This document shows, piece after piece, positions 23,012-64,000 of a DNA stretch of 64,000 nucleotides; the first letter of the stretch is position 1, and each line of letters starts with the position of its first letter. Below the pieces are notes generated by a model. It searched no databases, had not been told where the DNA came from, and saw only the letters and a program-made list of their open reading frames with translations. Where the stretch lies: the NCBI GenBank assembly GCA_963966185.1, contig CAWZYM010000375.1, positions 124,001 through 188,000 of the forward strand. The letters are read 5' to 3'. This DNA is from Rhabditoides inermis. Lineage: Eukaryota; Nematoda; Chromadorea; Rhabditida; Rhabditidae. The position numbers and the translations under genes were made by a program.

Positions 23012-24393
23012 CTATTTTCCATCGAGACGCCTCTTCTCGTCGACAAAGTGTTTGACAGCCTGAAAATAATAAAACTGAAACCATCGTTTCTAAAGACATA
23101 AAACAACTGTTTTAGAAACACATCAAACACATTATTTGAAATAACCAATCTACCGTAACCCAATTCAATCTACCGTAACCCCCACTACCTGGAATGCGGG
23201 GCAGGCGGCGAGGTCGGCGGGCGCGTCTTTCTTGCCAGACAGGTAGTAGAACAGGTCCCACTCCATGTGCTCTCCGTTGATCATCTACAACGAGGGTTTT
23301 GTAAAGTATATAAAAGTAATTTATACATACTGTATTTTATAAGCAAGCGGATTGAAAAAAGAGTATTCTTACTGACATTATTGAAACAAGCCATTCATGT
23401 ACAGCAGTAATCGAATGCAGGACGCCAGTGAAAGAATAGATCGAAAAGTGATTTTTTCCGTAGTATGTATGCTTCATGTTTAATAAATTGGACAATACTG
23501 TGTTGTTATTTAGAAGCGATTTCTCTCTCTCTCTTTTTTCTCTAGTACGTTTATAAAAAAAAGTTGTGTGACCCTTTCTCTTTCTCTTTCCCGCTTCCTC
23601 CCTGTTCTCTCTCTCTCTATCTCTATCTCTCTCTATCTCTCTCTTCCTCCCTCCCCCTCCCTTTCCCTCTCCCTCTCTCACGTTGTCATACGCAGCGAGC
23701 AGCTCTCCTCCCATCGACTGCAGGTTCTGCTCCGCAAACTCGCCCAGGATGATGTCGTTCTCGAGAATGCCGCGTTTCTGCAATCAATCGATTGATTATT
23801 GATTTATTGATTAAAGCGCTCTTGCTCTTTCGCTAGAGGTTCCAATTACTGAACGAGGTTGTCTAAAGAAGTGAACGATGACGTCACCCTAACAGTGTGA
23901 GCAAATACAAAAACCGTGGACGAATATGGATTCCCTCTCTTCCTCTCTCACGGTTATCGATCGCAGAAGAGTGCTCGCTCAAAAAAAAACAAGTGGCGAG
24001 AGAGCGCTAACGATATGCAATCTACGAATACTGAACATGGTGCGGAGACCAACAGCTAGGTTTACACAACTCGCTAAATCGTAGCCGGAGTGCCGGACAG
24101 GATGCGAAACCGAAAACAATAAACAACAACAAAATGAAAAAAATAATAATAATACAAAGTACAGTACCTTGGACTGGTAGAAGAGGCGGCTGCGCTGCAC
24201 TGTGAAGTCGTCCTGGACAGCCGCCGGCGAGGAGAAGACGGACACTGGAGACGAACGAGTTGACAAACAAGTACAAGTATACCAGTACTTATACGTTTCA
24301 AAGTGTAGTAACATTATAGTGCAAATTAGCGTCAATTGTATGCGCATATAGAGACACGCTAATATGGTGATAATTGTTGCGTTACACAAGCAA

Positions 24394-24425
<32 letters not shown>

Positions 24426-24525
24426 TAATGCACATGGGCGCACCCGAGGAGTGGATGCGGGCGAGTTGCGGCGCGGAGGCGACACGCGTGAGAGATGAGA
24501 CGGCGGACGCGACGAGACGGTGCAT
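23012..24525 (-). CDS. sdhaf2: Succinate dehydrogenase assembly factor 2, mitochondrial
   Basis: Five exons in consistent phase give 132 residues: 24444-24525, 24168-24244, 23682-23777, 23189-23284 and 23012-23059. The N-terminus (MHRLVASAVSSLTRVASAPQ) is basic, Ser/Ala-rich and lacks acidic residues, as expected for a mitochondrial targeting peptide. The body matches the SdhE/YgfY/SDH5 fold: RSRLFYQSKKRGILENDIIL contains the conserved RGxxE motif, followed by EFAEQNLQSM, LLAAYDN, EWDLFYYLSG and PAFQAVKHFVDEKR. The family promotes covalent FAD attachment to the SDHA flavoprotein of complex II. The genomic sequence just before the ATG is acttgcag, so the start could be a trans-splice or cis-splice acceptor. 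It is divergent from CAND1. Confidence 0.95.
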
Positions 24526-25029
24526 CTGCAAGTGTGTGATGATATCAGTAATCAACTGACATCGAGGAAACGATCGACAAATGAAAGAATCCCGCGTAAA
24601 ATGAAGACACGCACGAGGAAAGCGGGAGGTAACGACGAGAAATTGAGCAAAGCAATGGGTTAAAAAATTGAAAAATTGTGCAGTCTCGTGCAACTACGCG
24701 GTGTCGGTGAGAAATGCGCTGGATTTTTGGTCAGCGCGCGAATAGTGTTTTGAAATTTCATCGCCGTTTTGCAATACTTTTCTCGTTTCCTATGAGTCAA
24801 TGTTACTGATTACGATAAGCTATTGACCCTACATTGTCTGTCTGTCCGCTTGACGCCAATCTTACAAACCAATTCGTTGATTTTGCACGATTTTTCGGTG
24901 TTGTTTTATGCGCGATCGAGCCGCACTTGAAAACCGTATCGATCGGACATTGTAACCTTCGTCGCCTAGGTGCTTGTGGTTATTGGCTGGTCCCATCACT
25001 TCACACACACACACACACACACACACACA
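24526..25029. promoter_or_regulatory. Shared upstream region between SDHAF2 and CAND1
   Basis: The two start codons are 504 bp apart and face away from each other, so this region must contain both promoters. A (CA)n tract (25003-25029) abuts the CAND1 ATG. On the SDHAF2 side an acceptor-like CAG touches the ATG. I see no canonical TATA box placed for either gene. Confidence 0.6.
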
Positions 25030-56632
<31,603 letters not shown>

Positions 56633-58145
56633 GGGGACTGGAGGATACGGTAGCCGAGGTTACTGTACTCTGAGACAAGGGTTACTGTACCGCCCGTCTC
56701 CCCCTTATGTAGCCGTTGTTGTTCTCGCGTTGTCGTTTAGTTTTTGATGGATGGCGTTGCCTGCCTTTGGCATCTCTGATCCTGATCCTGTTTCTGTCGT
56801 TTCTCTGCGCCTCTCGCTTCCACACACTCTCTCTATTCCCTCCTTTCTCTGCGCCTCTCGCGTCGGCACACTCTCTCGTCTAGTGTGTCACGCAGCGTGT
56901 CCTTTCGCTTTCCCTTTCCTGTCTGTTTTGGCTTTGAGCTGGCAGATTATGTGTAGCGAAGATTCACCCTGGGAAACGAATTCTTTATTTTCTTTTTCTC
57001 CTTTCATCCGTCCTTCAGAAATGCGAATCCCGAGTGTTTATCTCTTTGACCTGTTCTGTTTTCGACTGGTATTATTCGAGACGAGATATATTTTATTCAT
57101 GCATGTTCATTTGTCGTGGTAGAAAAGTTGATGTAAAGTTATTTATTATGAAGTGCGATAAAGTTTCATAGCCGAAGCGGTGTGCTTGTTTTGAAGAGAG
57201 AAAAGACTGTAGCGTTGTAATCGCTAGAATATTTCTGCACTTTTTTCGTTTTTGTTTCGGAAGTTGCATGATTGAATTATCCGGTTGTCGCTTTCAGTCG
57301 GTTTCTTTCGGATGAACGAATAGCGGGAAAGAATGGGACTGCGAAGGCCAAGTAAGAAGTGAGTAGTTTCTTCTGTGTTTTGATGTTTGATGATAATTCC
57401 ATTGCACTGTTACAAATTACACGGAGAAGATAAGGCTATAATACACAATGTATGATGTTATGTGGGGAATGTGTGGGATTTGATGAAAGAAAGACCTGTT
57501 CATTCATCGTTTGAGAGAAGTATCCAGTCGTTAATGACCGCAGTCGAAGGCGTTTTCATACGTGCTTTCTCATTGTTGCGCAGTTGTTTCATAGATTGAG
57601 CATTGATGCTTTGATCGCATGCACATCTCACTTTTCTCGGATATCACGATTTCTGATACGCGCTCTGATCGCTTGATCTCATGGTAGCTCATCAGTCCTC
57701 TGCAATGTTTCCAGGTTTCTGATCGCTTTCGTTTGTAGGCAACGACTTGCAATGTAATCAGTTCGCATGATGTGGTCTGTAATTACTGTTCACCTGGTCT
57801 AAATTAGTCACCGTTTCTAGGTGCATAATTGTGTCGCACTCGCTCATTTTGCATGAGAAAGAATATCGCGTGTCTGTATTGCATTTGTATTGTATATATG
57901 CAACTTTGTCAAATGCTCTTCAGTCGACTGACTGTATTATATTGACTATGCTTGGATGCGGCTCGATTCGACATTTATCCTGTAAACGGTGAGATTATGT
58001 TCATTTGGTGTTTATTATAATACAACTTTTTGTGTTTTATGCAGCCCACCGCACTGTTTTCCCCGTCAGATAGGAGAAATTATTTTAAAAAAAATATAGT
58101 TCTAGGATTGTGATAAGATAAGAGAAGACAGAATGTATCTAGAGA
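56633..58145. other. CAND1 3' region and intergenic DNA
   Basis: TACTGTA-type blocks follow the stop immediately. Two near-identical CTCTGCGCCTCTCGC segments occur at 56802 and 56849. No exon of another gene is recognisable. Confidence 0.5.
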
Positions 58146-59225
58146 TTCAATTCAATTCAATTCAACATTTATCCGGTATCGCATTATGTGATCATAACTC
58201 AAAACATCAATCATTCACAGAGTAGCGCCGGGAAGCAAAATTCTTCCATCTTGTCGCATCAGCGTCCGCGGCCACACTCTTCCATTCCTCCTCGAGGGTC
58301 CTCCTATTGGTCTGGATCGTCTTCTTGAATTCGTCGCTCCACTGTAGATGGGGGCGACCGGCCTTGCCTTTCCTTGGCGGGTTCCAATCGATCACGCGTC
58401 GCGTCCATCGGTCGTCGTTGCAAGTCATGATGTGGCGGGCGAACCTCCACTTCCTTGATCTCGCCTCGCACAGAACGTCTCGTAATCCCGTCAGTCGTCG
58501 TATATCCTTGCACGGCACTTTGTCCAGCAGAGTCAACCCGAGCATCTTTCGTTCCATTCGTCGTTGGACAGTTCTCAGCTTCTGCAGGTCTTCTCTCCTT
58601 AGACTCCATGTTTCGGCAGCGTAGGTGAGTGCGGGAAGAACTGCCATCCGAAATACTTTCCTCCGCAGTCGCATCGGCGCACTCTTCAGCGTCAGGAACT
58701 GGCTATGGCGGAAGAAAGCGCCCCAGCCAGCCTGTATCCTCCTTGTCACCTCCACTCGATCGTCAGCCAGAAAACTAAGAGAGCGGCCCAGGTAGACGAA
58801 TTTGTCCACGTACTCCACTTCTCCTCCGTCCAGTCTGATGCTCTTCTTCGGTCCGTTGCTCATGACCACCGTCTTCTTCCTGTTCACGTACAGCCCGTAG
58901 TCGCTGCTCTTCTCCGCGAGTTCCTCCAGCATCCTTTCTGCAGCCGAGGCCGAACGTGCAAAAAGGATGATGTCGTCAGCATAACAGAGATGAGTCAGCT
59001 TCTGTCCTCCAATGTCCAGTCCGGCTCCAACGAAGTCGAAGTCCATCTTGGCACAGATTTCAGCAAGCACGCAGTTGAACAGATGAGGAGATAGCGGGCA
59101 GCCTTGGCTCACACCTTTCTTCACTTCGATTTCGGCCGGTGTCCCTCGAACGTTCACTTTCGTCTTGCCATCGTTGTAGATCCCTTTTTGTGTTTCATTT
59201 CCGTTGTTGTATCGGCAGTAAATCT
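58146..59225 (-). mobile_element. 5'-truncated RTE-type non-LTR retrotransposon
   Basis: The minus-strand ORF ends at 58207 and is open upstream to about 59222, roughly 338 codons. It has reverse-transcriptase motifs VSQGCPLSPHLFN and CYADDIILFA, a thumb region (YLGRSL, LRRKVFRMAVLPALTYAAET), and the C-terminal block LRTVQRRMERKMLGL, RKWRFARHIM, GRPHLQW that is typical of RTE-type elements. The endonuclease domain and the fingers/palm start are missing. After the stop there is a short tail with repeated TTGAATTGAATTGAAT, the expected 3' microsatellite. The surviving frame is uninterrupted, so the insertion is probably recent. Confidence 0.87.
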
Positions 59226-59748
59226 AGAGATTATTTTATGATTATGTACTAGTGGTTAGGAATCAGAGAAGAAAGAGAAGAGAGAGAGAAGGGGGGGGAG
59301 AGGGGGGAGGGGGAGATAAGCGGTGTATTAGCGGTAGATCACTGGCTCAATGAAATCAAAGAGTTCAGATTAGAAGATTAGACCTTTTCTCGGCGGAAAC
59401 ACTATCGCGTATTATCGCGGCATTTTCCCGCTAACACCCTCATTTATTTAAGATTAGTGTTTTTTTTTCGAGTGTCGGCTTATTTCTGTCTTCCTCTAAA
59501 TGATAATGTCATTCTTCTAACAAATGTCTGTGCACTATTGATGATGGAATAGTGATGAGAGAGAGAGAGAGAGATGGTGAGCTCGCTCTCGCCGTCTCGC
59601 GCGCTCTCTCCCCGACTGTGCTCTCTCGCGCATCTCTCTCCTCTTCTCTCTCTCTCTCACCGCATGGCCAGTGAGTGAGTGTGGGGGATCGATAGAGCGA
59701 ACCCTCATTGTATGTGACGCGAATTGCGACCCCAGCCGTTCATGACTC

Positions 59749-59798
<50 letters not shown>

Positions 59799-60412
59799 TC
59801 TCTCGCTCTCGCTCTCGCTCTCGCTCTCTTCATCTCTCTCTCTGTCCCTCTCTCTCTCCCCTCTCTCTCCGCCTATTGTGAGCCGAGTGAGACTGGTCAG
59901 ATGTTAGGGCTGGACCCTGGACTATGTAAACAAATATCAGCTGATTCCTGATTCTCGACAATTGCGCGTTTCGCATTTGAATATGCGCGTTTTGCGTGGT
60001 CTCGAATAGATTTCCATCTTTTAAATGATCAGTCAATGCGTGTCATCTGGTGTTTCATTTTTCCCGTTTTGACGTGAAATGCTATGATTTTGTGTTGATG
60101 GAATGTTTGTTCACTGCATTGCTCACATCGAATGATGCGATGCGTATGCATGTATTTGGAAATCTCACATTCTCTATATTTGCACCCTCTCTTCCCTTTC
60201 GTCTCCACTGCATTTTACAAAGATGGTGAAATAGCGAAATTATTGACTCATCTTGGAATATTCACTCTTATCTCTATTATTCACTACCTTTTACAAAAAT
60301 GGTGAATTAGCGAAACAATTGAATCATCTTTAAATCCTTTTTCTTTTCTCTCTTATCTCTCTTATCCACTACCTTCTAAACAACAAAATGTTGAAATAGC
60401 AAACCTATTTAC
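59226..60412. other. Intergenic, repeat-rich, no gene seen
   Basis: It contains GA and CT tracts (59266-59305, 59561-59575, 59750-59870). Two near-identical segments contain ATTTTACAAAGATGGTGAAATAGCG, in short overlapping copies at about 60210-60270 and 60285-60325. No convincing exon is seen. Confidence 0.5.
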
Positions 60413-61179
60413 AGTGATGTATGCAGATAACGACTGGAGTTTCGCTGACAGGATATGTTGTGAGAAACGTTGATGGTGTATATAAGCTGTAATCGACAAC
60501 ATTCGTGGCTCATTCTCTCAATAAATGATTCCGTCTTGCATCCTGCGTTACTGGTAGCAGCGAGTGGTTTCGACTCTAACCGCCTCTGGGGCACCTATAT
60601 TGCCTCGCCGCTTCCATTCCTGTATTCCGGCGTTGTGCCTCGTGTATTCCTGGAGTATTCCCTGCCGGTCGCTGCGGACGCGCGGAGGGAGAGAGCAGAG
60701 AGGAGCCGATCGAGGACAACGGCCGAAGACCAGGAGGGCAGACGGACGCTGCTGCTGCTCAAGAGAGAAGACCGCCAAGCCGCCAACGACAAGGGAGACA
60801 GGTCGTGAGATTTGTTGATTGACGTTCGATTGAGATGGCAGATTTATAGTCTCGTGAGCCCTTGGCTTACCAGTCAAGTATCTATCCTTTCTCTGATTCA
60901 TTTCTAATTGATTATTAAACTTTTTACCTCGCATTGTTTACAGTTACAGTTAGTGTATATACCGTATATGCCGTCACTATTGTATTTTGTTGTGTAACGT
61001 TAGTTCGTTGATGAGGACATCAACTGGTAATGGTAATAGCAGTGATGTATGCAGATAACGACTGGAGTTTCGCTGACAGGATATGTTGTGAGAAACGTTG
61101 ATGGTGTATATAAGCTGTAATCGACAACATTCGTGGCTCATTCTCTCAATAAATGATTCCGTCTTGCCTCCTGCGTTAC
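60413..61179 (+). mobile_element. TRIM (miniature LTR retrotransposon)
   Basis: Two direct LTRs of 139 bp (60413-60551 and 61041-61179) differ by one base. The target duplication is TTTAC on both sides (60408-60412 and 61180-61184). Directly after the left LTR comes TGGTAGCAGCGAGTGG, a primer-binding-site-like sequence beginning TGG as tRNA-primed elements do. Each LTR contains a TATATAAG box and, 3' of it, AATAAA, in the right order for promoter and polyadenylation. The 489-bp interior encodes no gag or pol. It must be mobilised in trans. Confidence 0.93.
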
Positions 61180-63169
61180 TTTACTTATCTTCAAATTTGT
61201 CTATAAAAGGTATCAACTTGAATACTAGGACATGGAATTGTGAAATTCATCTTTCATGTAAGTTCTCGTTTGTGGCATTTTTTCTTATTACTTCATCGAT
61301 ATTCGTATTGCCGCGTTTTTTTCCTCTGATCTTTCAAAATTGCGTGTTTAGTACTAATCCGGTTAGTATTCTTTGATCTACCGTCAAAGGGTTGATCTAT
61401 TGAACTGTCCTTCTCACAATGTGGTCAGCCCTGGAGTTTCTACGCTCGACGTGAGTTTGTGAAACAAATCATTCGGTAATTGTAAACTGTAATTGTTCGG
61501 TAATTGTAAACTGTAATTTACAAATTGGAAAATAAATTACTGCGAATTACTTTCAATAATCGAATTGCATCGAATCGTGCACATGTGGCGTTTCTTATTA
61601 GAAGCGAGGCGGGAAAGAGACTGAATTAAATTATTACGAACAGAGAATGCTTTGGAGAGCGAGTGTTCAGCTGTGCACCTTCCCTTTTTAGTCGTGGTCG
61701 TGTGATTCTGCCAGTGCTTCTTCCACTCGTTTGCCTCGTTTTTTTTTTGGACTGATGTTGTTTAGATTAGATACTCGCGCCTCCTTTTGGTTTCAGTCTA
61801 TTGCGCAGTGTGCATATTCTGTGTACTTTTGAGTTGTTCTCAATTTTTCTTGTTGAATTGGTGGTGCGATCTTTGTGGTTATTGCGAATTGCATTACGCT
61901 ATGAGTCAGTGGCTTTGCACTCGAGGCGTCGCACTTGCGTATGCTCAATTGGATAAGTGAGAGTGGGAAAGCGAGTGGGGAGGCGATAGAAAACGCGCAT
62001 ACCAACATTGTGTCAGTGCGCCACTATAACACGAAGTGCGTTAGTTCCATGTCCTCTATGACTTGTGTGTTCTTATTTTCCTTTTTTTACAAGTAGGTTA
62101 AAAAAATAAAATTAATTTGTTAGTTATACGTTCCATGTGCATATTTATTATATCAGGTGCATTTGTATATGTATAGCCTGCAGAAGGCGCAGCAGTTTTT
62201 GTAAGATGGATATGTGCGAGGCAGGCTCGCGATAGCAAGAATAGAAGGATGGCTGTATGAATAATTGACTTTATTGACAAGCTATACAAAGAGAAAGAGA
62301 AGAGGAGAGTGTTGTATATAGATTGTGTAAGCGTTTCGTTGCGTACTAGGAATATACTTTATATTTTGTTCATTTTGTTAACAATAATATGAACGCGTCG
62401 TTGTCTAATCACCGTTCTCTCGAGAAAAGAGTGGAACTCATATGCGGGCTAGTATGGATTTTTGCCATTTTAGGATGTCTAATAAATGTGCTGTCAAATC
62501 ATTTAATAAGCAATATCTCAAAGTGTTTCAATGGAATAGACAGGCATTTCGATCCGCTTAGGGGGTTTTCAGCGGAGTTTCGAATGCGTTCAGTAGTAGT
62601 TTGCACACGCTGACCCAATGACTCTCTCCTATTGCAGGCCAGTTGGGTAGTGCACTATCAAGTCGTATGAGATATGTGTATGTCGTAGCTGCTGTAGCAA
62701 CTATGTATGTGTCTCTGACGAATCAGAACTCCTATCATAGTAGGTCTTTCGGCACTTTTTCGAGCTGATAGGATATCCAGGAATTTCGAAGCGTTTGGTT
62801 GTTTTTCAGCGGAGTTCCGAATGCAATTCGATCGTGTACCTCTGGAGGTGTTTAGAGAAGTCGTTCTGAAGAGTTTCGAAGGCAATTTGGGAGTGTTCTG
62901 AAGACACTGACTTGCTAACCCCATCTCCCATTTGCAGTTGGACGGTGGTGCAGAGTGCAGATGTCTTTATTAGAGTGGTTTGAGATATCTCTCTAACGCA
63001 GCTGCTGTAGAAAATATGGATCTCTGTCTTTTGATATCTTCCAATGACTCTCCTCCACTTGCAGGGCATTCGTATCGTAAAGCAATGAAGGTTCTGAAGT
63101 ATTTCAAAAGGATTCGGGAATTTTTAAGAGACTTTTGTGTAAGCACACCAACTTCTCTCTCATTTGCAG
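61180..63169. other. Upstream DNA of the ABHD12-like exon, containing acceptor copies
   Basis: It should hold the first exon(s) or the promoter of the downstream gene, but I cannot identify them. From about 62560 it consists of diverged tandem copies of the intron's 3' end. Repeat signatures such as CAGCGGAGTT(T/C)CGAATGC appear at 62572 and 62805. A SINE tail lies at 62395-62455. Confidence 0.5.
62395..62455 (+). mobile_element. Tail fragment of the tRNA-derived SINE-like family
   Basis: The blocks GTCTAATCACC, CTCTCGAGAAAAGAGTGGAA and CTCATATGCGGGC match the 3' parts of 16310-16480 and 17275-17455. The tRNA-like head is missing, consistent with 5' truncation. Confidence 0.6.
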
Positions 63170-63288
63170 GGCAGTGCAGGTGTCTGTGTGCTGCGGCGCG
63201 CTCCCCCTCCTCTTCGTCCTCGTCATCGCCCCACTCCTCATCTACTGCTTCCCAGACACCATGCAACACTTGTTCTTCTTGAACTTTA
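63170..63288 (+). CDS. N-terminal membrane exon resembling ABHD12 (partial gene)
   Basis: The 119-bp exon lies between catttgcag and gtgagt. It reads AVQVSVCCGALPLLFVLVIA, then PLLIYCFPDTMQHLFFLNF. A membrane helix followed by the pattern P-L-I-x-C-P/F...x-L-x-F-L-N-F resembles the N-terminal membrane region of ABHD12, a lysophosphatidylserine lipase (human: FLIKLCPG...LIFLNF). The alpha/beta-hydrolase body would be beyond the window, so this rests on about 20 aligned residues. Other single-pass proteins are possible. The exon enters in phase 2 and leaves in phase 1. Confidence 0.45.
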
Positions 63289-63594
63289 GTGAGTCCGTTA
63301 CTGCTTTATTTGTATTCGGTTCTGGGTTTTATCGCGTACCGTACGTATTGTTTATGTAATGAAATGAGTGCATTATACATAGTTGTGTTCGTGAAAAAAT
63401 GTTGAACTTCTTTTTTTTTATATTATTGACTCACATCCACGATTGCTTTTTAATAGTTAGCGCTATCCTAACAGTTGCATGTGGAGCGTATAATTCGCGT
63501 GTTGGTATTTTTTGTGGGGTGCAGCGATTACCACTTGGCACGATGGCAGCTGCATCATTTGCATTTGTCGAATGACGTGGTGGAAATGTCGCCC

Positions 63595-63930
63595 GGCAGC
63601 CTTGTAATGCTCACGGCCCGGCCGTAGTGTCACTCATTTGTTCACTGACCAGTGAACTCAGACGCACGCTGCGCATCAGTTCCGCGTCGCGGATGGCTCA
63701 AACAATTTAGCAAAAATTGTGGCAGCGAACGGAATCGAACCTGCGATAAACAGATCACTGGCCGCGCTCGCTAACCACCTGACCACGAGACCATGTTCAC
63801 TGCCTCTCAGAAATCGACAATGATGATGAGCTTTTTTCTTTAACTTGGAAGACGCGTTGCGTGTGCGTCGCGTGCGTCTACTGTCACGCAAATCAGTGAA
63901 CGCGCGCCGGGCCGTGATGCTCATTGTGCG
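63595..63930. mobile_element. Foldback-like repeat with a tRNA-like sequence
   Basis: Partial inverted arms (63610-63680 and 63860-63930) include ATGCTCACGGCCCGGC and its approximate inverse. Between them, on the minus strand, 63795-63721 reads as a tRNA-like: GGTCAGGTGGTTAGCGAGC (box A) and CAGGTTCGATTCCG (box B). The module is degenerate in the acceptor stem. Confidence 0.55.
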
Positions 63931-64000
63931 GCGGCGGCGCGGCGGCAAGCGGCCCGTCCGCCACTTGTTTCTTTTACTCGCTCTACTCGCTCTACTCGGT

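Noticed and set aside
60564..60818. Arg-rich open frame within the TRIM
   Set aside because: It is short, has no gag or pol motif, and is open in several frames because of composition.

Overview
The window is nuclear DNA from a nematode. A complete major sperm protein gene (127 codons) is diagnostic for the phylum. All splice sites I could place are GT-AG with short coding exons, typically 50-140 bp. The very high intron density and GC-rich third codon positions fit a diplogastrid such as Pristionchus better than Caenorhabditis, but the genus is an inference. Most real proteins here are assembled from spliced exons, so long single ORFs are poor guides. In every multi-exon gene I checked reading phase across each junction.

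Layout: 1-1.86 kb holds the 3' end of a Cys-rich single-pass membrane protein (+). From 2.2 to 6.2 kb there are three small secreted-protein genes (+) with the same architecture: signal peptide, phase-0 intron, then a low-complexity body. One of them is built from a 36-bp coding minisatellite. A major sperm protein gene (+) follows at 6.8-7.2 kb. From 8.5 to 20.6 kb the minus strand carries an 88-aa secreted protein, a Cys-rich secreted protein whose model has one unresolved junction, an orphan terminal exon, and an 11-exon secreted protein with two CUB domains. From 23.0 to 24.5 kb (-) lies the succinate dehydrogenase flavinylation factor SDHAF2. It is head to head, 504 bp apart, with CAND1 (+), the cullin-exchange factor. 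CAND1 fills 25.0-56.6 kb as 43 coding exons encoding 1269 aa. After it come a 5'-truncated RTE-type retrotransposon, a very young TRIM element (two 139-bp LTRs with one mismatch), and one exon resembling the N-terminal membrane segment of ABHD12.

The intergenic and intronic DNA is crowded with non-autonomous elements: a Tc4/Tc5-like long-inverted-repeat element with a CENP-B-type helix-turn-helix ORF, a related foldback, a hAT MITE with an 8-bp target duplication, a TTAA MITE, several palindromic foldbacks and tRNA-like SINEs. Many carry tRNA-like box A/box B modules, often inverted copies in both arms.

The most unusual patterns are four. First, splice-site ladders: exon edges with their acceptor or donor are re-copied one to four times inside the adjacent intron. 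Second, a TGAAACGTATT-like motif recurs about once per intron, in either orientation. Third, purine microsatellites or G-run/TACTGTA blocks begin directly at many CAND1 donors. Fourth, tRNA-like modules sit in foldback elements. Together these suggest that introns here grow by local copying of splice-junction sequence as well as by transposition.
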